From DASQMT01 sp963827335 (GTDB lineage Bacteria > Actinomycetota > Thermoleophilia > Solirubrobacterales > Solirubrobacteraceae), in the NCBI GenBank assembly GCA_963827335.1, contig CAWHAP010000014.1, forward strand, positions 93,021-157,020: a DNA stretch of 64,000 nt. Direction: 5' to 3'. The notes beneath the pieces were generated by a model, which saw only the letters and a list, made by a program, of their open reading frames with translations, was not told where the DNA came from and ran no database searches. The translations under genes were made by a program, and so were the position numbers. Positions 1 to 8,561 of this stretch are shown here, piece after piece. The stretch's first letter is position 1. Each line of letters opens with the position of its first letter.

Positions 1-100
1 CGAGCCGTTGTGACGTTGGGGGCAGGCCCACCCGGACTCGCCCCCCTCGATGCCCCCCGTTGACGTTCGCGGAGCGCCCGCCATCACCACAGCGGACGAC
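1..100. repeat. Dispersed nested palindromic repeat, copy 1 (cut by window edge)
   Basis: This is the right-hand part of a repeat also found at 7920-8168 and 28006-28305. It begins inside the second core unit (the arm TGTGACGTTGGGGG) and continues through the TTGACGTTCGC arm to the outer arm ending GCGGACGAC. It is nearly identical to 8070-8168. It lies 5 bp beyond the stop codon of the binding-protein gene on the minus strand. The left half lies outside the window. Confidence 0.8.
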
Positions 101-105
101 CACCG

Positions 106-1083
106 CTACGGCGCGGGCGGAGGACCGGCGGCCGTGAAGTCGAACGCGCGATCGACGTCCAGCGGCTCCTTCAGGATCCCGAACTCGCGGTCCCAGGCCG
201 CCCAGTCCCGCAGGACGTCCCGCCGCAGCTGACCGAACCCCGCCGCGCCGGCGGTGAACGCCTCGTCGACCGCGTCGAGCTCCGCGGCGAGCGCGTCCTG
301 GTCGAGCCGCGGCTCGACCGCGGCCATCGCCGCCACGGCGCTCTCGGGGTCGCGCTGCGCCTCGCCGTACCCGCGCTGCAGCGCACGGATCGTCGCCCGG
401 ACCATCGGCTCCTCGTCCTCGAGGGTCTCGCGGGTGACGGCGAGCACGAGCTCGGGATAGCTCGGCGCGCCGTAGTCGTCCACGCGGAACTCCCGGACCG
501 CCGGCCGCTCGCGCTGGAGCGCGACGCCCTCGACGTTCCAGAACGCGGTCGCGCCGTCGACCCGCCCCGCCAGCATCGCCTTGACGGCCTGGAAGCCGAT
601 CGTGGTCGAGCGCACCGCGTCCGGGTCGCCGCCGTCGCCGGCGACGACGGAGCGCAGCACGGCGTCGTCGGACGGCAGGCCCGTGACGCCGACGCGGCGG
701 CCCTCGAGCTGCTTCGGGGAGCGGATGCCGGGCTGGGTCAGCACCGCGGCCAGCGGGCGCTGCACGAACGCCATGACGCCGACGATGTCGCGACCCTGCT
801 CGCGCGCGAGGCCCAGGTCGTGGATGTCGAGGATCGCCAGGTCGGCGCGTCCCGCCTGCAGCAGCTTGAGGGCGTCGGTCGACGCCCCGGGCGCCTGGAT
901 CTCGAGCGCCACGCCCTCGGCATCGTCGAAGCCGCGCTCCGTCGCCAGGTAGAGCCCGGCGTGGACGGCGTTGGGCTGGAAGTCGAGCAGCAGCGTGGGC
1001 TCGGACCCGGGACGGTCGTTCCCCGTGGTCGAGCCGCACCCCGCCACGACGGCGGCGAGGAGCAGGAGCATCAGGGCGCGCAC
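106..1083 (-). CDS. ABC-type substrate-binding lipoprotein (NMT1/THI5-like)
   Basis: This is probably the solute-binding component of an ABC importer of the NMT1/SsuA type, which bind thiamine precursors, nitrate or sulfonates; the ligand cannot be told from sequence. Starting at GTG 1083 gives 325 residues with an N-terminus MRALM, a hydrophobic stretch and a lipobox ending AGC (Cys16), so the mature protein would be a membrane-anchored lipoprotein. The body has the family pattern of a periplasmic-binding fold (DFQPNAVHAGLYLA near the start, then GADLAILDIHDLG-like and VGVTGLPSDD segments). A longer reading from ATG 1149 would place 22 polar residues before the signal and overlap the divergent gene, so it is less likely. 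No permease or ATPase gene is next to it in the window. Confidence 0.8.
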   Translation of the reverse strand: MRALMLLLLAAVVAGCGSTTGNDRPGSEPTLLLDFQPNAVHAGLYLATERGFDDAEGVALEIQAPGASTDALKLLQAGRADLAILDIHDLGLAREQGRDIVGVMAFVQRPLAAVLTQPGIRSPKQLEGRRVGVTGLPSDDAVLRSVVAGDGGDPDAVRSTTIGFQAVKAMLAGRVDGATAFWNVEGVALQRERPAVREFRVDDYGAPSYPELVLAVTRETLEDEEPMVRATIRALQRGYGEAQRDPESAVAAMAAVEPRLDQDALAAELDAVDEAFTAGAAGFGQLRRDVLRDWAAWDREFGILKEPLDVDRAFDFTAAGPPPAP

Positions 1084-1142
1084 GCCGCGGAGGCTAGATG
1101 AGCGGGCGGGAATATCGCGCCGCCTGGGGCCGTCGGTAGGGA

Positions 1143-2534
1143 ATGCCACGAATCGTCGTGCTCGGCGGCGGGGTGTGCGGGCTCGCCGCCGGATTGCTGC
1201 TCGCCCGCGACGGCCACGCCGTCACCCTGCTCGAACGCGACCCGGCGCCCGTCCCCGACTCCCCGGAGGCCGCCTGGGAGGCATGGGAGCGACGCGGGGT
1301 CGCCCAGTTCCACCAGACGCACTTCCTGCAGTCGCGCGGCCGGCGGGTGCTCGAGGACGAGCTGCCGGACGTGCTGGACGCGTTCGCGGCCGCAGGCGCG
1401 GCGCGCTTCAACGCGCTCGACCGCATGCCGCCCGGGATCGCGGACCGCGCGCCGCGGCCCGGCGACGACCGCTTCGCGACCCTGACGGGCCGCCGCACGA
1501 CGCTGGAGCACGTCCTCGCCGGCACCGCCGCGGCCCAGCCGGGCCTGACGGTGCGCCGCGGCGACGCCGCCTTCGAGCTCATAACCCGCCCGGGCCGGGC
1601 GGCGCCGCACGTCGTCGGCGTGCGCACCGCGGCCGGCGAGGCGCTCGGCGCCGACCTCGTCGTCGACGCGATGGGCCGCGGCTCGCGCATGCCGCAGCTC
1701 GCCGCGGCGGCGGGCGGGGAGCCCGGGGAGGAGGAGGCCGAGGACTGCGGCTTCATCTACTACACGCGCTTCTTCCGCGGCCCCGCCGCCCCCGAGCTGC
1801 GCGGACCGCTGCTGACGCCGTACGGCTCGTTCTCGATCCTCACCGCCCCCGCCGACTCGGGCACCTGGTCGATCACCGTCTACGTGGCCTCGGGTGACCG
1901 GCCGCTCAAGCGGCTGCGCCACGAGGCGGCGTGGACCGCGCTCGTGCGGGCGTGCCCGCTGCAGGCGCACTGGCTCGACGGCGAGCCGATCTCGGGCGTG
2001 CTGGCCATGGCCGGCGTGCTCGACCGGCGCAGGGCGGCGACGCCGACCGTCACGGGCGTCGCCGCCGTGGGCGACGCATGGGCGTGCACGAACCCGTCGA
2101 CCGGCCGCGGCATCGCGCTCGGGCTGAGCCACGTCGCGCTGCTGCGCGACACGGTGCGCGCGCACCTCGGCGACCCCGACGCGTTCGCGGAGGCCTGGCG
2201 CGAGACGACGGCGCGCGAGCTGGAGCCCTGGTACCGCGCGACGGTCGCCGCCGACCGGGCGCGGCTCGCCCAGATGACGGCCGACCGCGAAGGGCGCGTC
2301 CTGGACCCGCCGGGCGACCGGATGGGCGCGCTGGGCGCGGCCATGATGCGCACGATGGCCCACGACGCCGAGGTGTTCCGGGCTGCGCTGGAGATCTCGA
2401 ACGTGCTCGCGCATCCCCGAGAGGTGTTCGGGCGGCCGGGGTTCGCCGACCGCCTGCTCGCCCTCGCCGGCGAGCAGCGCCACGCAGGGCCGCCGGGCCC
2501 GAGCCGGGAGGACCTGCTCGCCCTCGTGGCGTGA
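1143..2534 (+). CDS. FAD-dependent oxidoreductase
   Basis: This is a 463-residue flavoprotein of the PHBH/geranylgeranyl-reductase type. The N-terminus has the dinucleotide-binding GGGVCG at residues 8-13 followed by the acidic end of the Rossmann strand (LLERD). The second FAD motif, GDAW, is at residues 310-313 and is followed by NPSTGRGIALGL, which is typical of the region that closes over the flavin. No signal peptide is seen, so it is cytoplasmic. The substrate is unknown; monooxygenase or reductase of a lipid or aromatic compound are both possible. It is divergent from the binding-protein gene and 44 bp upstream of fbiC. TAGGGA directly abuts the ATG, too close to act as a -10 for a leaderless start. 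Confidence 0.8.
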   Translation: MPRIVVLGGGVCGLAAGLLLARDGHAVTLLERDPAPVPDSPEAAWEAWERRGVAQFHQTHFLQSRGRRVLEDELPDVLDAFAAAGAARFNALDRMPPGIADRAPRPGDDRFATLTGRRTTLEHVLAGTAAAQPGLTVRRGDAAFELITRPGRAAPHVVGVRTAAGEALGADLVVDAMGRGSRMPQLAAAAGGEPGEEEAEDCGFIYYTRFFRGPAAPELRGPLLTPYGSFSILTAPADSGTWSITVYVASGDRPLKRLRHEAAWTALVRACPLQAHWLDGEPISGVLAMAGVLDRRRAATPTVTGVAAVGDAWACTNPSTGRGIALGLSHVALLRDTVRAHLGDPDAFAEAWRETTARELEPWYRATVAADRARLAQMTADREGRVLDPPGDRMGALGAAMMRTMAHDAEVFRAALEISNVLAHPREVFGRPGFADRLLALAGEQRHAGPPGPSREDLLALVA

Positions 2535-2563
2535 ACGGGCGGAGGCCCGCAGGCGCGTCTCCG

Positions 2564-2569
2564 TAGACT
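2564..2569 (+). promoter_or_regulatory. Putative -10 box of fbiC
   Basis: TAGACT ends 9 nt before the fbiC ATG and no Shine-Dalgarno sequence is present. This matches the TAnnnT-to-start spacing seen at many genes here and suggests a leaderless mRNA. No convincing -35 was found. Confidence 0.4.
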
Positions 2570-2578
2570 GCGCCGCGG

Positions 2579-4798
2579 ATGCGCCGCCGGGTCACGTTCT
2601 CGCGCAACGTCACGCTCTCCCTGTCGCGGACCTGCGTCTCGCACTGCAAGTACTGCGCGTTCGCGACGCACCAGCCGCACCTGCACGAGCCCGACGAGGT
2701 CGAGCGCCTCATCGACGGCGCCGCGCGGCGCAACGTCAAGGAGCTGCTGATCCTGACCGGCGACGAGCCCGACCACCACCCGGGCGTCCGCGAGCGGCTG
2801 GCCGCGCTCGGCTTCGACGATTTCGTCGGCTACGTGGTCTGGGCGTGCGAGCGCGCGCTGGAGCGCGGCGTGCTCCCGCACACGAACCTGGGCGCGCTCG
2901 GCCGCGACGACCTCGCCCGGCTGCGCGAGGTGACCGCCAGCCAGGGCTTGATGCTCGAGTCGCTGCGGCCCGATCTCGTCGCCCACCAGGGCTCGCCGAC
3001 CAAGGCCCCGGACCTGCGGCTGGCGACGCTGCGCGCCGCCGAGGAGCTGCGGATCCCGTGGACGAGCGGCATCCTCGTCGGCATCGGCGAGACCGAGGCC
3101 GACCGGATGGCCGCGCTCGAGGCGCTCGCCGGCTTCGGCCACCTGCAGGAGGTGATCCTCCAGAACTTCGTGCCGCACCGCCGCTACTACGGCGAGGAGC
3201 CGGCCGAGATCGCCACCGAGGCCGCCGAGGCGTACTGGCGCACCGGGCTCCACGACGGCCCCGAGCGCAGCGGTGACGAGCGCTCAGCGCGAGGCAGGAC
3301 TCCGGCGCCGGCCTGGGCCTCACCCGTCACGGTCGACGACATGGAGCGGCTCGTGCAGGAGGCGCGCCGGCTCATGCCGGGCGTGGGGATCCAGATCCCG
3401 CCGAACCTCGCCGACTGGTGGCCGCGGCTCGTCGCCGCGGGCGCCACGGACCTCGGCGGCCTGAGCGCGAACGGCGACCACATCTCCCCCGAGCACCCGT
3501 TCCCGTCGCCCAACCAGGTGCGCAAGCGGCTCGCCCGCGACGGCTACGCGCTGACCGAGCGCCTCTGCGTCTACCCGCAGTTCATCGATCCCGAGTGGAT
3601 CGCGCAGGGCGTGCTCGACGTGATCAAGGCGCGCTTCTGGAGCTTCATCCCGCGGCGCGGATCCGGCCGCATCGACGGTCCCAAGGGCGCGCTGCGGCCC
3701 GACACGATCGCCCGGGCACGCGCCGGCGCGCCGCTCGGCGGCGACGAGGTGACGGCGCTGTTCGCCGAGACCCGCGCCGAGGTCATCGAGGACATGCGCC
3801 AGGCCGCCGACGAGCTGCGCGCCGAGCTGGCCGGGGACACGGTCACGTTCGTGGTCAACCGCAACATCAACGTGTCGAACGTGTGCATCGTCGGCTGCGC
3901 GTTCTGCGGCTTCGGCCAGGGCCGGCGCTCGCCCGACGCCTACCAGCACGACGAGGCGGAGCTCCGGTCGCGCGTCCGCGACGCGGTGGCCTACGGCGCG
4001 ACCGAGATCTGCATGCAGTCGGGCATCCACCCCGAGTGGGCGTTCGAGGACTACGAGCACTGGCTGCGGATCGTCAAGGACGAGGCCCCCGACATCCACC
4101 TGCACGCGTACTCGCCGATGGAGATCGACGCCATGGCGGGCGACCTCCCGCTGGACGAGGTGTTCGCGCGGCTGACCGCCGCCGGGCTCGGCTCGGTGCC
4201 CGGCACGGCCGCGGAGGTGCTCGACGACGGCGTGCGCCAGCGGATCAGCCCGAACAAGCTGCCGGCCGCCCGCTGGGTGCAGATCATCGAGGCCGCGCAC
4301 GCGGCCGGTCTGCGCTCCACGGTCACCGTGATGTTCGGGCACATCGAGGAGCCGCACGAGCTGGCCGAGCACATGCGGGTCGTGCGGGCGCTGCAGGAGC
4401 GCACGGGCGGGTTCACCGAGTTCGTCCCGCTCTCGTTCATCCCGTTCCACACGCTGCTCGGGCGCACGCACGGGATCGAGGAGATCTCGCGCGAGGAGAA
4501 CCTCAAGCACACCGCCGCGTTCCGGCTCGCGCTCGGCAAGACGATCCCGAGCCTGCAGGCGAGCTGGGTGAAGATGGGCCTCGACGCCGCCACCGAGGCA
4601 TTGCGCTGGGGCGTGAACGACCTCGGCGGGACGCTGATGGAGGAGAGCATCTCGCGCCTCGCGGGGTCCTATCACGGCGTGAAGCTCGACCCGGAGGACC
4701 TCGTCGCCGCCGCCCATCGCGCCGGCCGTCCGGCGGCCGAGCGGACCACCCTCTACGGCGAGCGGCGCCGCTACCCGCTGGTCGCGAACGCGGCGTGA
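2579..4798 (+). CDS. fbiC: 7,8-didemethyl-8-hydroxy-5-deazariboflavin (Fo) synthase, CofG-CofH fusion
   Basis: This bifunctional radical SAM enzyme joins tyrosine to 5-amino-6-ribitylamino-uracil to make Fo, the chromophore of coenzyme F420. Two radical SAM domains are visible. The CofG half has the 4Fe-4S cysteines C19, C23 and C26 (CVSHCKYC), and the CofH half has C436, C440 and C443 (CIVGCAFC). At 739 residues it is somewhat shorter than the roughly 850-residue mycobacterial protein, because almost nothing precedes the first cluster motif. The fused form is typical of actinobacteria. The later F420 genes (cofD, cofC, cofE) lie 24 kb away at 28.3-30.7 kb, so the pathway is split between two loci. 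The downstream amidase start overlaps its stop (GTGA). Confidence 0.96.
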   Translation: MRRRVTFSRNVTLSLSRTCVSHCKYCAFATHQPHLHEPDEVERLIDGAARRNVKELLILTGDEPDHHPGVRERLAALGFDDFVGYVVWACERALERGVLPHTNLGALGRDDLARLREVTASQGLMLESLRPDLVAHQGSPTKAPDLRLATLRAAEELRIPWTSGILVGIGETEADRMAALEALAGFGHLQEVILQNFVPHRRYYGEEPAEIATEAAEAYWRTGLHDGPERSGDERSARGRTPAPAWASPVTVDDMERLVQEARRLMPGVGIQIPPNLADWWPRLVAAGATDLGGLSANGDHISPEHPFPSPNQVRKRLARDGYALTERLCVYPQFIDPEWIAQGVLDVIKARFWSFIPRRGSGRIDGPKGALRPDTIARARAGAPLGGDEVTALFAETRAEVIEDMRQAADELRAELAGDTVTFVVNRNINVSNVCIVGCAFCGFGQGRRSPDAYQHDEAELRSRVRDAVAYGATEICMQSGIHPEWAFEDYEHWLRIVKDEAPDIHLHAYSPMEIDAMAGDLPLDEVFARLTAAGLGSVPGTAAEVLDDGVRQRISPNKLPAARWVQIIEAAHAAGLRSTVTVMFGHIEEPHELAEHMRVVRALQERTGGFTEFVPLSFIPFHTLLGRTHGIEEISREENLKHTAAFRLALGKTIPSLQASWVKMGLDAATEALRWGVNDLGGTLMEESISRLAGSYHGVKLDPEDLVAAAHRAGRPAAERTTLYGERRRYPLVANAA

Positions 4799-6117
4799 GG
4801 AGCGCGCTCGGCGCGGGCCGCGCGCTCGCCGCGGGTGAGCTCGACCCGGTGGCGCTGTGCGAGGCCGCGCTGGCGGCGGCGCGCGCCGCCCCGGCGGTGT
4901 TCACGCAGCTGACGGAGGAGCGGGCGCGGGGCGAGGCGGAGGCGAGCGCCGCCCGGCTGCGTGCCGGCACGCCGCGCGGCCCGCTCGACGGCGTCCCGGT
5001 GGCCTGGAAGGACCTCGTCGACGTCGCCGGCACGCCGACCACCGCGGCGTCCGCGCTGCGCCGCGACGCCCCGCCCGCCGCGGCCGACGCGCCCGTCGTG
5101 GCCGCGCTGGCCGCGGCCGGGATGGTCTGCGTCGGCAAGACCAACCTGAGCGAGCTGGCCTTCTCCGGGATCGGCACGAACCCGCACTTCGGGACGCCGC
5201 CCAACCCGCGCGCGCCGGGTCGCGTGCCGGGCGGCTCGTCGTCGGGCTCGGCCGTCGCCGTCGCCGTCGGCATCGTGCCCGTGGCGATCGGGACCGACAC
5301 GGCGGGCTCGATCCGCGTGCCCGCGGCGTTCTGCCGCGTGGCGGGGTTCAAGCCGTCTGCGGCGCGGATCGACCGGACCGGGCTGCTGCCCCTGGCGCCG
5401 ACGCTCGACAGCATCGGCCCGCTGGCCGCGTGCGTGGCCGACCTGATCGCGGTGGACGCCGCGCTGCGCGGCGCGGTCGGCGGCGCGCGCACGGGCGGCG
5501 CGTCCGGCGACGGGGGCCCGCTGCGGCTCGTCGTCCCCGCGGGCGTGCTGACCGAGGACGTCGAGCCGTCGGTCGCGGACCGCTTCGCGGCGGACCTGGA
5601 CGCGCTCGCCGGCGCCGGCGCGCAGATCGCCCGCCGGCCGCTCGCCGCGCTCGACCGTGCCCTCGCCCTGCTCGCCGAGCACGGCGGCATGGTCGCGCAC
5701 GAGGCGTGGCGCGGCCACGTCGCGCTGCTCGACTCGCCGGACGCCGAGCGCCTCGACCCGCCCGTGCTGCGGCGCCTCCGGGAGGGCCGCGCGCTGCCCG
5801 CCGCGGGCTACGACGCGCTGGTGCGGGAACGCCCCGGCGTGCAGGCGGCGCTCGCCGACGAGCTGGCCGGCGCGTTCGTCGCCCTGCCGGCCGCCCCGCA
5901 CGATCCGCCGGAGATCGCGCCGCTGCTCGCCGACGTGGAGCGGTTCCTCGCCGTCAACGCGCGCACGCTGCGGGCGACGCTGCCGCTCAGCTTCCTCGAC
6001 GCGCCGGGCGTCACGCTCCCGTCCGGGCTCCTGCTCAGCGGCCCGAGCGGCGCCGACGACCGCGTGCTGGCGGCGGCGCTCGCCGCCGAGCGGGTCCTAG
6101 GGCAGCAGGAGGTGTGA
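4795..6117 (+). CDS. Amidase signature family hydrolase
   Basis: This is an amidase-signature hydrolase of 440 residues starting at GTG 4795, which overlaps the fbiC stop as GTGA. The Ser-cisSer-Lys triad is intact: K72 in AWKDLVD, S149 in the GGSSSGS loop and the nucleophile S172 in DTAGSIR. It would hydrolyse an amide or transfer ammonia, but the substrate is not evident; it is shorter than GatA and lacks gatB/gatC neighbours. No signal peptide is seen. Coupling to fbiC suggests co-expression, not necessarily a role in F420 synthesis. Its 3' end overlaps the convergent queA-like gene by 21 bp. Confidence 0.88.
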   Translation: MRSALGAGRALAAGELDPVALCEAALAAARAAPAVFTQLTEERARGEAEASAARLRAGTPRGPLDGVPVAWKDLVDVAGTPTTAASALRRDAPPAAADAPVVAALAAAGMVCVGKTNLSELAFSGIGTNPHFGTPPNPRAPGRVPGGSSSGSAVAVAVGIVPVAIGTDTAGSIRVPAAFCRVAGFKPSAARIDRTGLLPLAPTLDSIGPLAACVADLIAVDAALRGAVGGARTGGASGDGGPLRLVVPAGVLTEDVEPSVADRFAADLDALAGAGAQIARRPLAALDRALALLAEHGGMVAHEAWRGHVALLDSPDAERLDPPVLRRLREGRALPAAGYDALVRERPGVQAALADELAGAFVALPAAPHDPPEIAPLLADVERFLAVNARTLRATLPLSFLDAPGVTLPSGLLLSGPSGADDRVLAAALAAERVLGQQEV

Positions 6118-7173
6118 GTCGCCGAACTCGTGCCAGCGGTAGCCGCGCGCCACGGCCGCCGCGTAGGAGCGCTCGACGAGCCGGCGGCCGGCGACCGCCT
6201 CGAGCAGCAGCAGGTGGCTGGCGTCCGGCTCGTGCCAGCCGGTGATCAGGCCGTCGACCACCCGCACGCCGCGCCCGGGCGTGATGACGAGCCCGGTCCA
6301 GCCCGCCGCGGGGGCGATCGTGCCGTCCTCGCCCGCCGCGCTCTCGAGCGCGCGGGTCACCGTCGTGCCGACCGCGACCACCCGCCCGCCGGCCGCGCGC
6401 GTGGCGCGGACGGCCGCCGCCGTGGCCGCCGGCACCTCGTAGCGCTCCGGGTAGGGCCGCTCGCCGCGCTCCTGCGAGCTGACGCCGGTGTGGAGCAGGA
6501 TCGGCGCGACGGCGACTCCGCGGGCGCGCAGGTCGCGCAGGGTCCGCGCCGTGAACGGCCGCCCGGCGCTCGGCATCTCCGCGCTGCCGGGCGTGCGGGC
6601 GAACACGGTCTGGTGGTCGGCGAGCGGGCGCGGGCGCGGCTGGTGCGCGTAGCGGATCGGCCGCCCGTGGGCGGCCAGGTGGTCGAGCAGCGGCGCGGGC
6701 AGGTCGAGCGCGGCCACCCACAGCCGGTCCGCCGACAGGTACGGCGCGACCAGCTCGGCCGTGCCGCCGCCCGCGAGCGCGAGCCGCTCGCCGCAGCGGG
6801 CGCCGCGGAGCCGCTCGCCGCCGCGCCGCAGCTCCACCACCCAGCGCGGCCGCACCGCCGCGAGGGCGGCGACCGCCTCGCGGACGGCGCCGCGGTCGCG
6901 TCCCGGCGGCTCCGGCGTCGACAGGTGCAGCGCGACGGTCGTGCCGTCCGCGCGCCGCGCGGTCAGGGCGGCGGGGATCGTGGCCGACTCGTTGACCACC
7001 AGCAGATCGCCGCGGCGCAGGTGGCCGGGGAGGTCGCGGAAGCGCGCGTGGACGAGCGGCGCGCCGTCCCGCGCGACCATCAGCCGCACGGCGTCGCGGG
7101 CGAGGCCGTGCGCCTCGGGCGGCTCGGCCGCCTCGAGCGCGGCCGGCAGCGTGAACGCGAGCGCCCCGCTCAC
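6097..7173 (-). CDS. queA: QueA-like S-adenosylmethionine:tRNA ribosyltransferase-isomerase
   Basis: The 358-residue protein aligns along its length with QueA, which transfers ribose from SAM to preQ1 in tRNA to form epoxyqueuosine. Recognisable segments are GDLLVVNES, DHQTVFARTPGSAEMPSAG, VVAVGTTVTRALES, VDGLITGWHEP and the C-terminal FGDSHLLL. Two usually conserved blocks differ: the GLHFT segment reads GRPFT, and NFHLP reads GWHEP. It is therefore a divergent QueA, and no other queuosine gene is present. The start is GTG 7173, overlapping the upstream SDR stop as GTGA, so the two genes form an operon. Confidence 0.78.
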   Translation of the reverse strand: MSGALAFTLPAALEAAEPPEAHGLARDAVRLMVARDGAPLVHARFRDLPGHLRRGDLLVVNESATIPAALTARRADGTTVALHLSTPEPPGRDRGAVREAVAALAAVRPRWVVELRRGGERLRGARCGERLALAGGGTAELVAPYLSADRLWVAALDLPAPLLDHLAAHGRPIRYAHQPRPRPLADHQTVFARTPGSAEMPSAGRPFTARTLRDLRARGVAVAPILLHTGVSSQERGERPYPERYEVPAATAAAVRATRAAGGRVVAVGTTVTRALESAAGEDGTIAPAAGWTGLVITPGRGVRVVDGLITGWHEPDASHLLLLEAVAGRRLVERSYAAAVARGYRWHEFGDSHLLLP

Positions 7174-7856
7174 GCAGGCGCCTTCGCGAGCGCGCGGGCC
7201 GCGTAGCGCCCGCTCGGGAGATCGCCCTCGATCAGGGCGAGCAGGCCGGGCACGCTCGCCGACGGATCCGGGCGGTCGGAGATGTCCTCGCCCGGGAACG
7301 CCTCCTGGTGCATGCGCGTGTTCATGTCGCCGGGGTCGACGGCGTAGACGCGCAGCCCGGGGTGCTCCGCGGCGAGCACCGCGCCGAGGTGGTCGAGCGC
7401 GGCCTTCGACGAGCCGTAGCCGCCCCAGCCCTCGTAGGCCTCGACGGCGGCGTCGGAGCTGAGGTTGAGCACCCGCGCGCGCTCGGCGAGCCGGGGCAGG
7501 GCGAGTTGCGTGAGCGCGAGGGGAGCGAGCACGTTCACGCGGTACACCTGCTCCAGCGCGTCGAGGGGGTAGCGCGCGAGCGGGGGGAGCGGGGACTCCC
7601 CGAGCGTGGAGGCGTTGTTGACGAGGAGGTCGAGCGGGCCGTCGACCGCGGCGAGCAGCGCGTGGCGGTGCCACGGGTCGGTCACGTCGCCGGCGAGCGC
7701 GACGACCTCGGCGCGATCGCGCAGCGCGGCGGCCGCCTGCTCGAGGGCGACGCCGTCGCGGGCATCGACGACGAGGCGCCAGCCGCGGTCGGCGAGGGCG
7801 TCGGCGAGGGCGAGGCCGAGGCCCCGCGAGGCACCGGTGACGATGGCGGTGGGCAT
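7170..7856 (-). CDS. Short-chain dehydrogenase/reductase
   Basis: This is a classical NAD(P)-dependent SDR of 228 residues. It has the cofactor motif TGASRGLG (residues 7-14), NNAS (80-83), a serine pair near 133-134 and the catalytic Y147-K151 in YGSSK. The substrate is unknown. ATG 7856 is chosen because a TAGCGT box ends 7 nt upstream, fitting a leaderless start; an in-frame start 9 nt earlier would lie almost on that box. It is the first gene of a two-gene operon with queA. Confidence 0.85.
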   Translation of the reverse strand: MPTAIVTGASRGLGLALADALADRGWRLVVDARDGVALEQAAAALRDRAEVVALAGDVTDPWHRHALLAAVDGPLDLLVNNASTLGESPLPPLARYPLDALEQVYRVNVLAPLALTQLALPRLAERARVLNLSSDAAVEAYEGWGGYGSSKAALDHLGAVLAAEHPGLRVYAVDPGDMNTRMHQEAFPGEDISDRPDPSASVPGLLALIEGDLPSGRYAARALAKAPA

Positions 7857-7863
7857 GCCGGCC

Positions 7864-7869
7864 ACGCTA
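7864..7869 (-). promoter_or_regulatory. Putative -10 box of the SDR-queA operon
   Basis: On the minus strand TAGCGT ends 7 nt before ATG 7856 with no ribosome-binding site between them. This suggests a leaderless transcript. Confidence 0.4.
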
Positions 7870-7901
7870 GGCCCGGCGCCGCCCGCTTTCGATCGGGAAT
7901 T

Positions 7902-7913
7902 GGTCCTAGGACC
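7902..7913. promoter_or_regulatory. Perfect 12-bp palindrome, possible operator
   Basis: GGTCCTAGGACC is a perfect palindrome 46 bp upstream of the SDR start and next to repeat copy 2. Position and symmetry fit a dimeric repressor site, but no binding protein can be named. TAGGACC also occurs in the spacer of the adjacent repeat, so it may belong to that element. Confidence 0.35.
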
Positions 7914-7919
7914 CGTGTT

Positions 7920-8168
7920 GGTCTCCGCCGGCGAACGTCAACGGCGGCATTGAGGAGGCGGGTCCGATGGGTGCGGTCCCCCCCAACGTCGCCCGCCGTC
8001 CGGATCGCCGAGCCGATGCGACGTCGGGGGTGCTATAGGACCCAAACGTCGCACAGCGCCCGGTTCGTCGAGCCGTTGTGACGTTGGGGGCAGGCCCACC
8101 CGGACTCGCCCCCCTCGATGCCCGCCGTTGACGTTCGCCACGCGCCCGCCATCACGCCGGCGGACGAC
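7920..8168. repeat. Dispersed nested palindromic repeat, copy 2
   Basis: This is about 250 bp filling the divergent intergenic region between the SDR gene and the gene at 8210. The outer left arm (GGCGAACGTCAACGGCGGC, then ATTGAGG) is mirrored by the right arm (CGATGCCCGCCGTTGACG, then TTCGCC). Inside are two stem units of about 50 bp, 7980-8030 and 8041-8090. Each has arms of the type CCCAACGTCGC / GCGACGTTGGGG around a loop containing CGGATCGCCGAGCC or CGGTTCGTCGAGCC. The spacer is TGCTATAGGA. It could fold into a large cruciform or multibranched RNA. No reading frame crosses it convincingly. Confidence 0.85.
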
Positions 8169-8209
8169 CAGCGCGCATCCCCACCCGCGAACCGGGAACA
8201 TGCACCGCC

Positions 8210-8560
8210 ATGGCCACCTACACGGTCAACGACCGCGCCGTCGCCCGCGCCCGCGAGCTGATCGACGCGCGCCAGTACGTCCTCGAGAGCGACTGGGGCA
8301 CCTCGCAGCCGAAGGCGGGCGACGAGAACGCCTACCTGGAGAAGCACGACTGGGACGAGTACGCCGCCTGGCACCTCGGGCTCACCGAGGGGGCGACGGA
8401 CGGCACCAAGGCCCGCTACGCGTTCGTCTACGGCGACTTCCGCCGCATCCACCGCGTGGGGTTGATCGCCTGCGTGTACCGCGCCTCGGAGTGGCGGCAC
8501 AAGGCGATCGAGCTGGCCGCGCACGACCTGCTGCAGCACCTGGACGCCACGAGCGGCTAG
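8210..8560 (+). CDS. Conserved hypothetical protein
   Basis: This is a 116-residue soluble protein with no signal peptide or membrane segment, rich in charged and aromatic residues (HDWDEYAAWHLGLTEGA, FVYGDFRRIHR, YRASEWRHKAIELAAHDLL). I recognise the pattern as a small protein widespread in actinobacteria, but no function is known to me. It is a single gene, with repeat copy 2 upstream and a convergent phosphatase gene downstream whose stop lies 1 bp away. Confidence 0.85.
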   Translation: MATYTVNDRAVARARELIDARQYVLESDWGTSQPKAGDENAYLEKHDWDEYAAWHLGLTEGATDGTKARYAFVYGDFRRIHRVGLIACVYRASEWRHKAIELAAHDLLQHLDATSG

Positions 8561-8561
8561 C

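Noticed and set aside
3418..4794. In-frame extension of the first amidase back into fbiC
   Set aside because: It is a shadow of the CofG/CofH coding sequence; the GTG at 4795 gives the normal amidase N-terminus and a GTGA overlap.
7902..8168. CRISPR array
   Set aside because: The repeated units are palindromic and few, without regular spacers, and no cas gene is in the window.
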